From: Streptomyces lincolnensis
GTDB taxonomy: Bacteria > Actinomycetota > Actinomycetes > Streptomycetales > Streptomycetaceae
Reading direction: 5' to 3'
Length of the DNA stretch: 64,000 bases
Assembly (NCBI RefSeq): GCF_021173675.1
Contig: NZ_JAIHON010000011.1
Coordinates: 1 to 64,000, forward strand
The position numbers were made by a program, and so were the translations under genes. Positions within the stretch are counted from its first letter, which is position 1. Every line of letters begins with the position of its first letter. Below are positions 27,320-34,930 of the stretch, one piece after another. The notes beneath the pieces were generated by a model. The model was given only the letters and a program-made list of their open reading frames with translations. It did not search any database and had not been told where the DNA came from.

Positions 27320-28756
27320 TTGAAAGAGCGTCACTTCACTCCCCGAACAACGGAGTTCCCGATCAAGGACAGCGTCATAGCCGCTCAGCAGACGCCCACC
27401 GCGCCACGCGGCACCCGCGATCTGGCCCGGGCGGCCGTCTCGGGCTGGCTCGGCACTGCCATGGAGTTCATGGACTTCCAGCTCTACTCGCTGGCCGCCG
27501 CGATCGTCTTCAACAAGATCTTCTTCCCGGACGTCAGCCCGGCCATCGGGCTGATCGCCGCGATGGCGACCTACGGGGTCGGCTACGTGGCCCGGCTCGC
27601 GGGGGCCGTCTACTTCGGGCGGATGGGCGACCGGATCGGCCGCAAGAAGGTCCTGTACCTCACCATCCTGCTGATGGGCGCCTCCACCACCCTCATCGGC
27701 GCGCTGCCCACCTACGCCACCATCGGCATCCTCGCCCCGATCCTGCTGGTCGCGCTCAGGCTCGTGCAGGGCTTCGGCGCGGGGGCCGAGATCGCCGGCG
27801 CGACCGTGCTGCTGGCCGAGTACGCGCCCGTCCGGCGGCGCGGGCTGGTCGCCTCGCTGGTGTCGCTGGGCACCAACTCCGGGACGCTCGCCGCCTCCGG
27901 GCTGTGGGCGGTCCTGCTCGCCGTGCTCAGCGAGGACCAACTGATGTCCTGGGGCTGGCGGTTGCCGTTCCTGCTCAGCTTCGCGCTGATGTTCTTCGCG
28001 GTCTGGCTGCGGCGGGGACTGAAGGAGAGCCCGGTCTTCGAGGAGCGCGCCGACGTGGTCGACGGGGTGGCGCTGGCTCGCGACGAGGTCGAGACCGCGA
28101 TCGCCACGGCCGACGAGCACACGGGCGATGTCCTGGCCGCGGGGATCCGGCAGCGCAAGGGCAGGTCGTTCTTCCTGGCGCTGGGGCTGCGGTTCGGGCA
28201 GGCGGGCAACTCCGGCCTGGTGCAGACGTTCCTCGTCGGTTACATCGCCACCAACCTGGCCGTCGGCCGGTCCGTCCCCACGGACGCGATCGTCTACGGC
28301 TCGCTGCTGGGCTTCGCCACCGTGCCGGTGGTCGGCCTGCTCGGTGACCGCTTCGGGCGCCGCCCTGTCTACCTCACGCTCACCCTGCTCACCGCGGTCC
28401 TCGCCTTCCCGGTGATGTTCCTGATCACCTCCGGTTCGACACCGGGCGTGATGCTCGGCATGGTCCTCGGTCTGAACGTCGGTGTCCTCGGCCTGTTCTC
28501 GCTGGAGAGCGTCACGATGGCCGAACTCTTCGGCGCCCGCACCCGGTTCACCCAGCTCGCGCTCGCCAAGGAGATCGGCGGCATCCTCGCCACCGCGATC
28601 GGCCCGGTCCTCGCGGCCACCCTCACGGCCGTGACCGGCAGTTGGTGGCCCATCGCGGCGATGCTCATCGTCTACTCGCTCATCACCTTCGTCAGCGCGT
28701 ACCTCGCGCCCGAGACCCGCGGACGCGACCTCGTCCGCCTGGAGGACGCCGTATGA
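27320..28756 (+). CDS. MHS-family MFS transporter (proton-coupled metabolite uptake)
   Basis: A 12-TM permease (GWLGTAMEFMDFQLYSLAAA in TM1; YFGRMGDRIGRKKVLY motif A; RLVQGFGAGAEIAGA; second motif A LLGDRFGRRPVYL). MHS members import organic acids such as alpha-ketoglutarate, shikimate or sugar acids with protons. The start is unclear: the only conventional in-frame start near the conserved region is the TTG at 27320, without a ribosome site; at 27377 an ATA follows AAGGAC with ideal spacing. Upstream lies a CTTCTCCCT-rich stretch. It lies inside the uronate cluster and overlaps the next gene by ATGA, so it probably imports the pathway substrate. Confidence 0.85.
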   Translation: MKERHFTPRTTEFPIKDSVIAAQQTPTAPRGTRDLARAAVSGWLGTAMEFMDFQLYSLAAAIVFNKIFFPDVSPAIGLIAAMATYGVGYVARLAGAVYFGRMGDRIGRKKVLYLTILLMGASTTLIGALPTYATIGILAPILLVALRLVQGFGAGAEIAGATVLLAEYAPVRRRGLVASLVSLGTNSGTLAASGLWAVLLAVLSEDQLMSWGWRLPFLLSFALMFFAVWLRRGLKESPVFEERADVVDGVALARDEVETAIATADEHTGDVLAAGIRQRKGRSFFLALGLRFGQAGNSGLVQTFLVGYIATNLAVGRSVPTDAIVYGSLLGFATVPVVGLLGDRFGRRPVYLTLTLLTAVLAFPVMFLITSGSTPGVMLGMVLGLNVGVLGLFSLESVTMAELFGARTRFTQLALAKEIGGILATAIGPVLAATLTAVTGSWWPIAAMLIVYSLITFVSAYLAPETRGRDLVRLEDAV

Positions 28757-29802
28757 GGGCAGTGGTCGTACACGGACCCGGTGACGTGCGGATCGACGAA
28801 CGCGACATGCCGGTGCCGGGGCCGGGCGAGGTACTGCTCGCCCTGGAGTGGGGCGGGATCTGCGGCTCCGACATCGCGTACTGGAGGAAGGGGGCCTCGG
28901 GGACGGCTGCTCTCGCGCATCCGATGGTGCTGGGGCACGAGGTGGCGGGGCGGGTGGCCGGGCTGGGCGACGGGCTCGGCGACCGCGTCGGCGGCGGACT
29001 CGGTGTCGGACAACCGGTGACCGTCCATCCGGCCCGGCCGGTCGGCGACGGGGTGCTTCCCCCGCGCATCGCCGGGCGGACCAACCTCTACCCGCGGGTG
29101 CGCTACTTCGGTTCGGCGGCCTTCGATCCGCACACCGACGGCGGGTTCAGCGAGTACCGGACGGTCCCCGCGGACCAGATCAGGCCGCTCCCGGAGGGCG
29201 TCGACACCGAACAGGGCGCGCTGGCCGAGCCGTTGGCCGTCGCCCTGCACGCCGTGGGCCGGGTACCCGAGCTGCGGGGCCGTACGGTGCTGGTCAACGG
29301 CTGCGGGCCGATCGGTTCGCTGGTGGTGGCCGCCGCTCGGCTGCGGGGCGCCGGGACGGTCGTGGCGGCGGATCTGTCGTCGTCCTCCCTCAAGGTCGCC
29401 CTGGCGATGGGCGCCGACGACACACGGGACCTTTCCCGCGGCGAGCCGCTGCCCGAGGACGTGGACGTGGGCTTCGAGGCGTCCGGCGCCCCGGGCGCGC
29501 TGGGCCCGGTCCTGCGGTCCACGGCCCGCGGCGGCACCCTCGTCCAGGTCGGCAACCTGCCCGGTACGGCCGCGCCCGCCGCCCTCGGGGACCTGGTGAC
29601 CCGGGAGATCACCTGGATCGGCTCGTACCGTTTCGTCGACGAGATCGACGACGCGCTGCGCGCCCTGCGGGACGGCCTGGACGTCACCCCGCTGATCACC
29701 CACCGCTTCCCGCTGGAGCGGGCGGGGGAGGCGCTCGCCGTGGCCGCGGATCCGGGGAGCGGGAGCAGCAAGGTGATGCTGCGGCTGGCCGCCGGGGCGT
29801 GA
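28753..29802 (+). CDS. zinc-dependent L-idonate/L-gulonate 5-dehydrogenase
   Basis: A 349-residue medium-chain dehydrogenase. The catalytic zinc ligands appear in GGICGSDIAYW (Cys) and MVLGHEVAGRV (His-Glu); the NAD motif is VNGCGPIGSLVVA. The structural-zinc cysteine loop typical of many MDR alcohol dehydrogenases is missing, as in the idonate 5-dehydrogenase branch. It would oxidise L-idonate to 5-ketogluconate or L-gulonate to D-fructuronate. The ATG overlaps the transporter stop (ATGA). With fructuronate reductase and ManD it makes a continuous route from L-gulonate to KDG. Confidence 0.85.
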   Translation: MRAVVVHGPGDVRIDERDMPVPGPGEVLLALEWGGICGSDIAYWRKGASGTAALAHPMVLGHEVAGRVAGLGDGLGDRVGGGLGVGQPVTVHPARPVGDGVLPPRIAGRTNLYPRVRYFGSAAFDPHTDGGFSEYRTVPADQIRPLPEGVDTEQGALAEPLAVALHAVGRVPELRGRTVLVNGCGPIGSLVVAAARLRGAGTVVAADLSSSSLKVALAMGADDTRDLSRGEPLPEDVDVGFEASGAPGALGPVLRSTARGGTLVQVGNLPGTAAPAALGDLVTREITWIGSYRFVDEIDDALRALRDGLDVTPLITHRFPLERAGEALAVAADPGSGSSKVMLRLAAGA

Positions 29803-29822
29803 CGTCCCGATTCCCCAGTCCC

Positions 29823-29905
29823 GTACGCACCCGTCCGCTCGTATGCACCCGTCCGTACGACCTGTCCGTCTGTACGACCTGTCCGTCTGTACGCCCCCGT
29901 CCGCC
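29823..29905. repeat. 17-bp tandem repeat array before KDG kinase
   Basis: Two identical copies of ACGACCTGTCCGTCTGT (29857-29873, 29874-29890) are flanked by degenerate units of the ACGCACCCGTCCGCT type, filling most of the 114-bp gap between the dehydrogenase and kinase genes. Function not known; it may be slippage-prone spacer. Confidence 0.85.
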
Positions 29906-29916
29906 AGGAGAGCCCC

Positions 29917-30933
29917 GTGCCCACCCCGCCCCCGCCCCGTACCGCCGCCGCCGACGACGACGACCGGGAACGGTCGGCCGACGTGGTGTGCGTCGGCGAG
30001 ACGATGGCCGTCCTCGCCCCGCCGGACGCCCGCCCGCTCGCCGAGCAGAGCTCCCTCACGCTGGCCGTCGGCGGTGCCGAGTCCAACGTCGCCTGCGGGC
30101 TGGCGGGCCTCGGGCACCGCGCCGCCTGGCTGAGCCGCCTGGGCGACGACCCCTTCGCCCGGCGCGTCCTCGCCGAACTCACCGCACGTGGCGTGGACGT
30201 GAGCGCCGTGGAGACCGACCCGGAGCGCCCGACCGGCGTCTACTTCAAGGACCCCGGGCCCGACCGCACCCGTACGCACTACTACCGCGGCGGCTCGGCG
30301 GCGACCCGGATGGGCCCGGAGCTGGCGCGCCACCCCGCCCTCCGGCGCGCCCGCGTCATCCACCTGTCGGGCATCACGGCGGCCCTCTCGGACAGCTGCG
30401 CCGAGCTGCTGGAGACACTGCTCGACGGCGAGCGCGGCGGGCGCGGACCGGTCGTCTCCTTCGACGTCAACCACCGCCCCGCGCTCTGGCCGGACCCCGC
30501 CGAGGCCGCACGCCGTCTGCTGTCGCTCGCCCGCGCCGCCGACCTCGTCTTCGTCGGCCGGGACGAGGCCGAGGCCCTGTGGGGCACCGCCCGCCCGGAC
30601 GACATCGCGGACCTGCTCTCCCCGGCGCCCGTCGTGGTCGTCAAGGACGCCGAGCACGGGGCGACCTCGTACACCGACGGCGGGCGCACGTTCGTCCCCT
30701 CGCTGCCGGTCAAGGTGGTGGAACCCGTCGGCGCGGGCGACGCCTTCGCGGCCGGCTACCTGGCCGCCGTACTGGAGAACCGCGCCGAACGGGCCCGCCT
30801 GCGCCTGGGCCACCTGGCGGCCGCCGCCGCGCTGCGCACCAGCCAGGACGTTCCGGTCATGCCTCCCCGCGAGGCGATGGACGGGAGTCTGGCGTCGGAC
30901 GAGGACGCCTGGGCCGGCCTCGCGCCCCGCTGA
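29917..30933 (+). CDS. kdgK: 2-keto-3-deoxygluconate kinase (PfkB family)
   Basis: A 338-residue ribokinase-fold sugar kinase. PfkB signatures: AVGGAESNVACGLAGLGHRAAWLSRLGDDPFARRV near the N-terminus and the ATP/anion-hole motif EPVGAGDAFAAGYLAA with the catalytic Asp near the C-terminus. FDVNHRPALWP and GRDEAEALWG match KdgK-type kinases. It would phosphorylate KDG to KDPG, finishing the pathway before an aldolase, which is not in the window. The GTG start at 29917 follows GGAGAG. It is the last gene of the uronate cluster; the repeat array separates it from the dehydrogenase. Confidence 0.85.
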   Translation: MPTPPPPRTAAADDDDRERSADVVCVGETMAVLAPPDARPLAEQSSLTLAVGGAESNVACGLAGLGHRAAWLSRLGDDPFARRVLAELTARGVDVSAVETDPERPTGVYFKDPGPDRTRTHYYRGGSAATRMGPELARHPALRRARVIHLSGITAALSDSCAELLETLLDGERGGRGPVVSFDVNHRPALWPDPAEAARRLLSLARAADLVFVGRDEAEALWGTARPDDIADLLSPAPVVVVKDAEHGATSYTDGGRTFVPSLPVKVVEPVGAGDAFAAGYLAAVLENRAERARLRLGHLAAAAALRTSQDVPVMPPREAMDGSLASDEDAWAGLAPR

Positions 30934-31050
30934 GACCCGCTGAGAGTCGGGGGCCGCTTCGGGCGGACAGGGACGGACCCGGCGGGCCATGATGGAGGGG
31001 ACGGAGACAGGTACTCGGCACCTCCGGGGCGAGCCGAAGGAGACCAGGTC

Positions 31051-31884
31051 ATGACCATGCATCCCGCTCACCCCTCCCACCCGGCCCATCCGGCGGCGCA
31101 GGGCATCCGTACGACACCGGAAGGGCTCGCGTGGGAGCCCAGTGAGCGGTGGGTGCGCGGGGTCAAGGGCGAGGTCACCGTGGTGGACAGCCGGCATCCC
31201 GTCCTCGTGTGGGAACCGGGTGTGCCCGTGCCGCTGTACGCCTTCCCGCGCGAGGAGGTCCGTACGGACCTGCTCCGCCCGGCCAAGAACCCGCCGACGG
31301 GCGCCCACACGGGATCGAGCGTCTTCTACGACCTCGACGTCGACGGGACGGTCGTGGAGAACGCGGCCTGGACCTTCCCCGCCCAGGACCTGGCCGGGCA
31401 CATCGCGTTCGCGTGGTTCCGGCACTGGCACAGCGGCCTCGACCACTGGTACGAGGAGGAGCAGGAGATCTTCGTCCACCCCCGGGATCCGCACAAGCGG
31501 GTCGACGCCGTCCCCAGCAGCCGTCATGTGCAGGTCGAGGTCGGCGGCATGCTGGTCGCGGACACCCGCAAGCCGGTGCTGGTGTTCGAGACCAGTCTGC
31601 CGACGCGGTACTACATCCCCCGCGAGGACGTCCGCCTCGACCTGTTCGTGCCCACCGACCACAGCACCAGCTGCCCCTACAAGGGCGCCGCCCAGTACTG
31701 GACCTGGCGCGGCGAGGGGGACGTACCGCGCAACATCCTGTGGAGCTATCCGGCTCCGCTCCCCCAAGTGGCCGACGTGCAGGGGATGCTGGCCTTCTAC
31801 AACGAGGCCGTGGACATCACCGTGGACGGCGAGCGGCTGCCGCGGCCGGTCACACCGTTCACCGAGGCCCTGAAAAAGAGCTGA
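31051..31884 (+). CDS. DUF427-family protein with two DUF427 domains
   Basis: A 277-residue cytoplasmic protein composed of two DUF427 repeats: residues about 25-130 (VKGEVTVVDSRHPVLVWEPGVPVPLYAFPREEVR) and about 165-265 (VGGMLVADTRKPVLVFETSLPTRYYIPREDVR). Both repeats have the family's P-[ILV]-Y-[AI]-[FP]-R-E-[ED]-V-R core; the second also has the common CPYKGAAQYW motif. The domain's biochemical role is not established. The N-terminus is His/Pro-rich (HPAHPSHPAHPA). AAGGAGACC precedes the ATG. No clear operon partner: upstream is the kinase (117 bp), downstream the unknown MoxR-associated gene. Confidence 0.82.
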   Translation: MTMHPAHPSHPAHPAAQGIRTTPEGLAWEPSERWVRGVKGEVTVVDSRHPVLVWEPGVPVPLYAFPREEVRTDLLRPAKNPPTGAHTGSSVFYDLDVDGTVVENAAWTFPAQDLAGHIAFAWFRHWHSGLDHWYEEEQEIFVHPRDPHKRVDAVPSSRHVQVEVGGMLVADTRKPVLVFETSLPTRYYIPREDVRLDLFVPTDHSTSCPYKGAAQYWTWRGEGDVPRNILWSYPAPLPQVADVQGMLAFYNEAVDITVDGERLPRPVTPFTEALKKS

Positions 31885-31974
31885 CAGATCGAGAGCGCGG
31901 GCGTTACGCTCCCCCGCGATGACTACTCCTTCTGGTTTCAGATTGGGGGCCCCATCCGCGCAAGGTGAGTGCTG

Positions 31975-33492
31975 ATGCTCACTTCGATCGCGAACGGGGA
32001 CACCCGACTTTCCTCCCGGCGTCTTTCTTCCTGGCGCCTTTCCTTCTGGCTGCGCGTGCGTGAGTTCGCCGTGCCGCCCTCCATGATCGAGACCGCCACC
32101 GCCCGCCGCCTCGCCGGGGACTGGGCAGGAGCCTGTGCCGCCGCCGGCATCGACGTCGATCTCGGTCCACGGACTCTGGCACGCACTCACGGCACTGAAC
32201 TCGCCGCCCAAGTCCGCGACGATCTACGGCACTTGGCTCCCGACCTACTGCGCTGGCACATGCCCAGGATCGCCCCCGACGGCCTGCTGCGCCCGGGGCT
32301 GACCCTCTCACTCGCCCGGTACGGCGTGCCGGGGCGCGGGAGGCGTGGCCCGGTGCATCTCGTGGCCCGGACCCCGCCCGCCTGGGCGGACGCCGGCCAG
32401 CGGATCAGTCTCGCGCTGTGGGAGGGGCCCCGCGCCGGCACCGACGCCCGCCGCTATCCGCATCCTCGGCCCAACCGGCGGTTCCGTCTCGATCTGCACC
32501 GGCACCTGTGGGACGCGCGCAGCGCCCACGAGCTGCGGATCAGGGCCGGGACCGTCGCCGACGGCCCTCCCCCGGTCGACCCGGATCTGCTGCGCGAGGT
32601 GCCTGAAGGGCTCCCTTGTGCCGTCGACCGGTGGGCGGCCGAGGCCCGGACGCTGCTGCGCGCGGAAGGGCGGCCGGGGTCCGGCGGTGGGCGGGGATCC
32701 GGCGGTGCGCCGAGTTCCGCCGGTGGGCCGGGTTCGGCCGGTGGGCCGGGTTCGGCCGGTGGGCCGGGTTCGGCCGGTGCCGTGCTGGTACGGCTCGGGG
32801 GACGGCAGCGGCTGGTCCTGGAACTCCCGGCGGACGAGACGCGCGGACCGCGGATCTCGGCGGCGTCCGCGTCGCGCGGCGGTGGTTCCTCGCTGCCCGT
32901 GCTGCCGGACGCGGCGACCTGGGTGCCGCCCGACCTGGACCTGCTGCGTGCCGGTGCGATCGACGCCGGGCGGCTGCATCCCCTGGTCGCCTCGGCCCTC
33001 GTACCGGGATGGTCGCCGCCGGGCCCGTCCCGGGCGGCACCGGATCCGGCGCGGCAGCCGCGGATCGTGGAGTGCCGGGGCGCCCGGCACCGCATCGGCC
33101 TGGTCGACGGGATCCTCGTCCCGCTGGACCACGATCCGGCCGAGATCCGGCGCGAGGAACTCCTGGCCGAGCTGACCGGCACCCCGCTGCCCTGTCTACG
33201 GGAGATCGACGAGGCCCACCGCCGGCCGGACTGCCTCTCCGGGGTCCGTGAACGCCTGGACCACGGTGACATCGCCGGCGCGCTGGCCGTCGTGGAGGGG
33301 CTGTTGGGGCCCGAAGCGCTGCTGCGTGACGGCGCGTTGCGGGACGAGCTGGAGGCGGCCGCCCAACGGCGGCTGACCTACGGGCTGTTCAGGGCGGGCC
33401 TGATCGGGCACGGCCCCGATCGGCTACGGCCCGACGACCGTCGGCGTCCCCTGCGGCGGCGCGCGCGGCTCAACGGCGTGACGTTCTACTGA
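31975..33492 (+). CDS. unknown protein associated with MoxR/VWA operon
   Basis: I do not recognise a domain in this 505-residue protein. It is Arg/Gly/Pro-rich, with an LHRHLWD-type segment, a low-complexity linker of repeated SAGGPG units (residues about 240-265) and a C-terminal helical part (SGVRERLDHGDIAGALAVVEGLLGPEALL). It lies immediately before the MoxR ATPase and metallopeptidase genes, so it is probably a substrate-binding or regulatory partner. The start is uncertain: ATG 31975 has AAGG upstream and overlaps the stop of an 18-codon ORF at 31919 (TGATG), but its first 35 residues look non-coding; ATG 32083 is an alternative. Confidence 0.55.
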   Translation: MLTSIANGDTRLSSRRLSSWRLSFWLRVREFAVPPSMIETATARRLAGDWAGACAAAGIDVDLGPRTLARTHGTELAAQVRDDLRHLAPDLLRWHMPRIAPDGLLRPGLTLSLARYGVPGRGRRGPVHLVARTPPAWADAGQRISLALWEGPRAGTDARRYPHPRPNRRFRLDLHRHLWDARSAHELRIRAGTVADGPPPVDPDLLREVPEGLPCAVDRWAAEARTLLRAEGRPGSGGGRGSGGAPSSAGGPGSAGGPGSAGGPGSAGAVLVRLGGRQRLVLELPADETRGPRISAASASRGGGSSLPVLPDAATWVPPDLDLLRAGAIDAGRLHPLVASALVPGWSPPGPSRAAPDPARQPRIVECRGARHRIGLVDGILVPLDHDPAEIRREELLAELTGTPLPCLREIDEAHRRPDCLSGVRERLDHGDIAGALAVVEGLLGPEALLRDGALRDELEAAAQRRLTYGLFRAGLIGHGPDRLRPDDRRRPLRRRARLNGVTFY

Positions 33493-33565
33493 GCCTGGCG
33501 TGACCTTCTGCCGAGCCAGCCGTGACCTTCTGCTGAGCCTGGCCTGACCTTCTGCCGAGCCTGAC
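33478..33565 (+). repeat. four 22-bp tandem repeats spanning a stop codon
   Basis: Units at 33478-33499, 33500-33521, 33522-33543 and 33544-33565 share GTGACCTTCTGC[CT]GAGCC. The first copy contains the last codons and TGA of the preceding gene, so the array was generated by duplication of a gene end. It is followed by two 27-bp units (33571-33597, 33598-33624) of TTCCCGGCCCCCGG-type sequence. Confidence 0.92.
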
Positions 33566-33667
33566 CCGTGTTCCCGGCCCCCGGGCCCTCTTCGCGCTTC
33601 CCGGCCCCCGGCCCCTCTTCGTGCTTCCTCCCTGCCCGCACACTCCCGACCCCAAAGGTGATCACAC

Positions 33668-34930
33668 ATGCCCACAAGCACCCCGTTCGCTCCCACCACC
33701 ACCGAGCCCGCCGCGCAACTCGACGTCGCCGGTGACCTGTTGGCCCTGCTGCGCGACGCCGGCACCGAACCGCGTGCCGATGAGCAGCTGGAGGCCCTGA
33801 CCCTGGCCGTCGCCGCCGATCTGCCCGTCCTGCTGTGGGGCGAGCCCGGTATCGGCAAGACCGCGGCCCTCACCCAGCTCGCCACGGCCCTGGACCTCCC
33901 GCTGACGACGGTGATCGCCAGCGTGCACGAGCCGTCCGACTTCTCGGGACTGCCGATCGTCGGCGACGACCCGGCGGCCCAGGGCGTCCCGATGGCCCCG
34001 CCGGACTGGGCCGTGCGTCTGGTGCGGGCCGGCCGGGGGCTGCTGTTCCTGGACGAGCTGTCCACCGCGCCGCCCGCCGTGCAGGCCGCCCTGCTCCGCC
34101 TGGTGCTGGAGCGACGGATCGGCGCGTTGCAACTGCCGCCCGGCGTACGGATCGTGGCCGCCGCCAACCCGCGCTCCTCGGCCGCCGACGGCTGGGAGCT
34201 GAGCCCGCCGCTGGCCAACCGGTTCGTCCACCTCCGGTGGACCCACGACCACGAGGTGGTGGTCCGCGGCCTGGGCGGCACCTGGCCCCGGGCGACGCTG
34301 CCGCGGCTCGATCCGCGCAAGCTCCCCCAGGCCGTGGACTTCGCGCGCCGCGCGGTGTGCGGGCTGCTGGCCGCCCGGCCCACGCTCGTGCACCGGCTCC
34401 CCACCAACGAGACCCGCCGGGGCGGGGCCTGGCCGTCGCCGCGGAGCTGGGAGATGACCCTGCACCTGATCGCCTTCGCGACCGCGGCCGGATCCTCCCG
34501 GGAAGTACTGTCCCTGCTGGTCAGGGGCACCGTGGGGGACGGTCCGGGGCTGGAGCTGCTGGCGAGCCTGGACCGGATGGACCTCCCCGATCCCGAGGAC
34601 GTCCTCGCCGACCCGGCCGGTGCCGTCCTGCCCGAACGCGGCGATCTGCGCCAGGCCGTGCTCGACGGAGTGGTGGCCGCGGTCCGGGCCCGCCCCGACC
34701 GGGCCCGCTGGGACGCGGCCTGGTCCCTGCTCGTGCGGGCGCTGGAGACCGGAGCCCCGGACCTCGTCGTCGTCCCGGCCACCACCCTCGCCTCCCTGCG
34801 CCAGGAGGACTGGGACGTACCCGACACGATCGAGCGGCTCGCGGGCGTGGTCTCCCTGTCCCGACGCGCCGACCAGGCGGCGGCCCGCACCACGGCCGCC
34901 GCGAAGTCCGGCCGGAGGAACGCCCGATGA
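33668..34930 (+). CDS. MoxR-type AAA+ ATPase
   Basis: A 420-residue ATPase. Walker A LLWGEPGIGKTAALTQLA (near residue 55), Walker B GLLFLDELSTAPP (near 120), sensor-1 IVAAANPRSSAAD and an arginine-finger-bearing ANRFVHLRW. MoxR ATPases are chaperones that remodel or activate complexes, usually together with a VWA-domain partner; the next gene supplies one with an overlap of 4 bp (ATGA). The ATG follows AAGGTGATCACAC. The EPSDFSGLPI segment is typical of the subfamily linked to DUF2201/VWA peptidase-like proteins. Confidence 0.88.
   Translation: MPTSTPFAPTTTEPAAQLDVAGDLLALLRDAGTEPRADEQLEALTLAVAADLPVLLWGEPGIGKTAALTQLATALDLPLTTVIASVHEPSDFSGLPIVGDDPAAQGVPMAPPDWAVRLVRAGRGLLFLDELSTAPPAVQAALLRLVLERRIGALQLPPGVRIVAAANPRSSAADGWELSPPLANRFVHLRWTHDHEVVVRGLGGTWPRATLPRLDPRKLPQAVDFARRAVCGLLAARPTLVHRLPTNETRRGGAWPSPRSWEMTLHLIAFATAAGSSREVLSLLVRGTVGDGPGLELLASLDRMDLPDPEDVLADPAGAVLPERGDLRQAVLDGVVAAVRARPDRARWDAAWSLLVRALETGAPDLVVVPATTLASLRQEDWDVPDTIERLAGVVSLSRRADQAAARTTAAAKSGRRNAR

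Noticed and set aside
31969..32082. N-terminal extension of the MoxR partner gene
   Set aside because: The segment with LSSRRLSSWRLSF looks like a translated non-coding repeat; kept in the coordinates only because no other start has a ribosome site.
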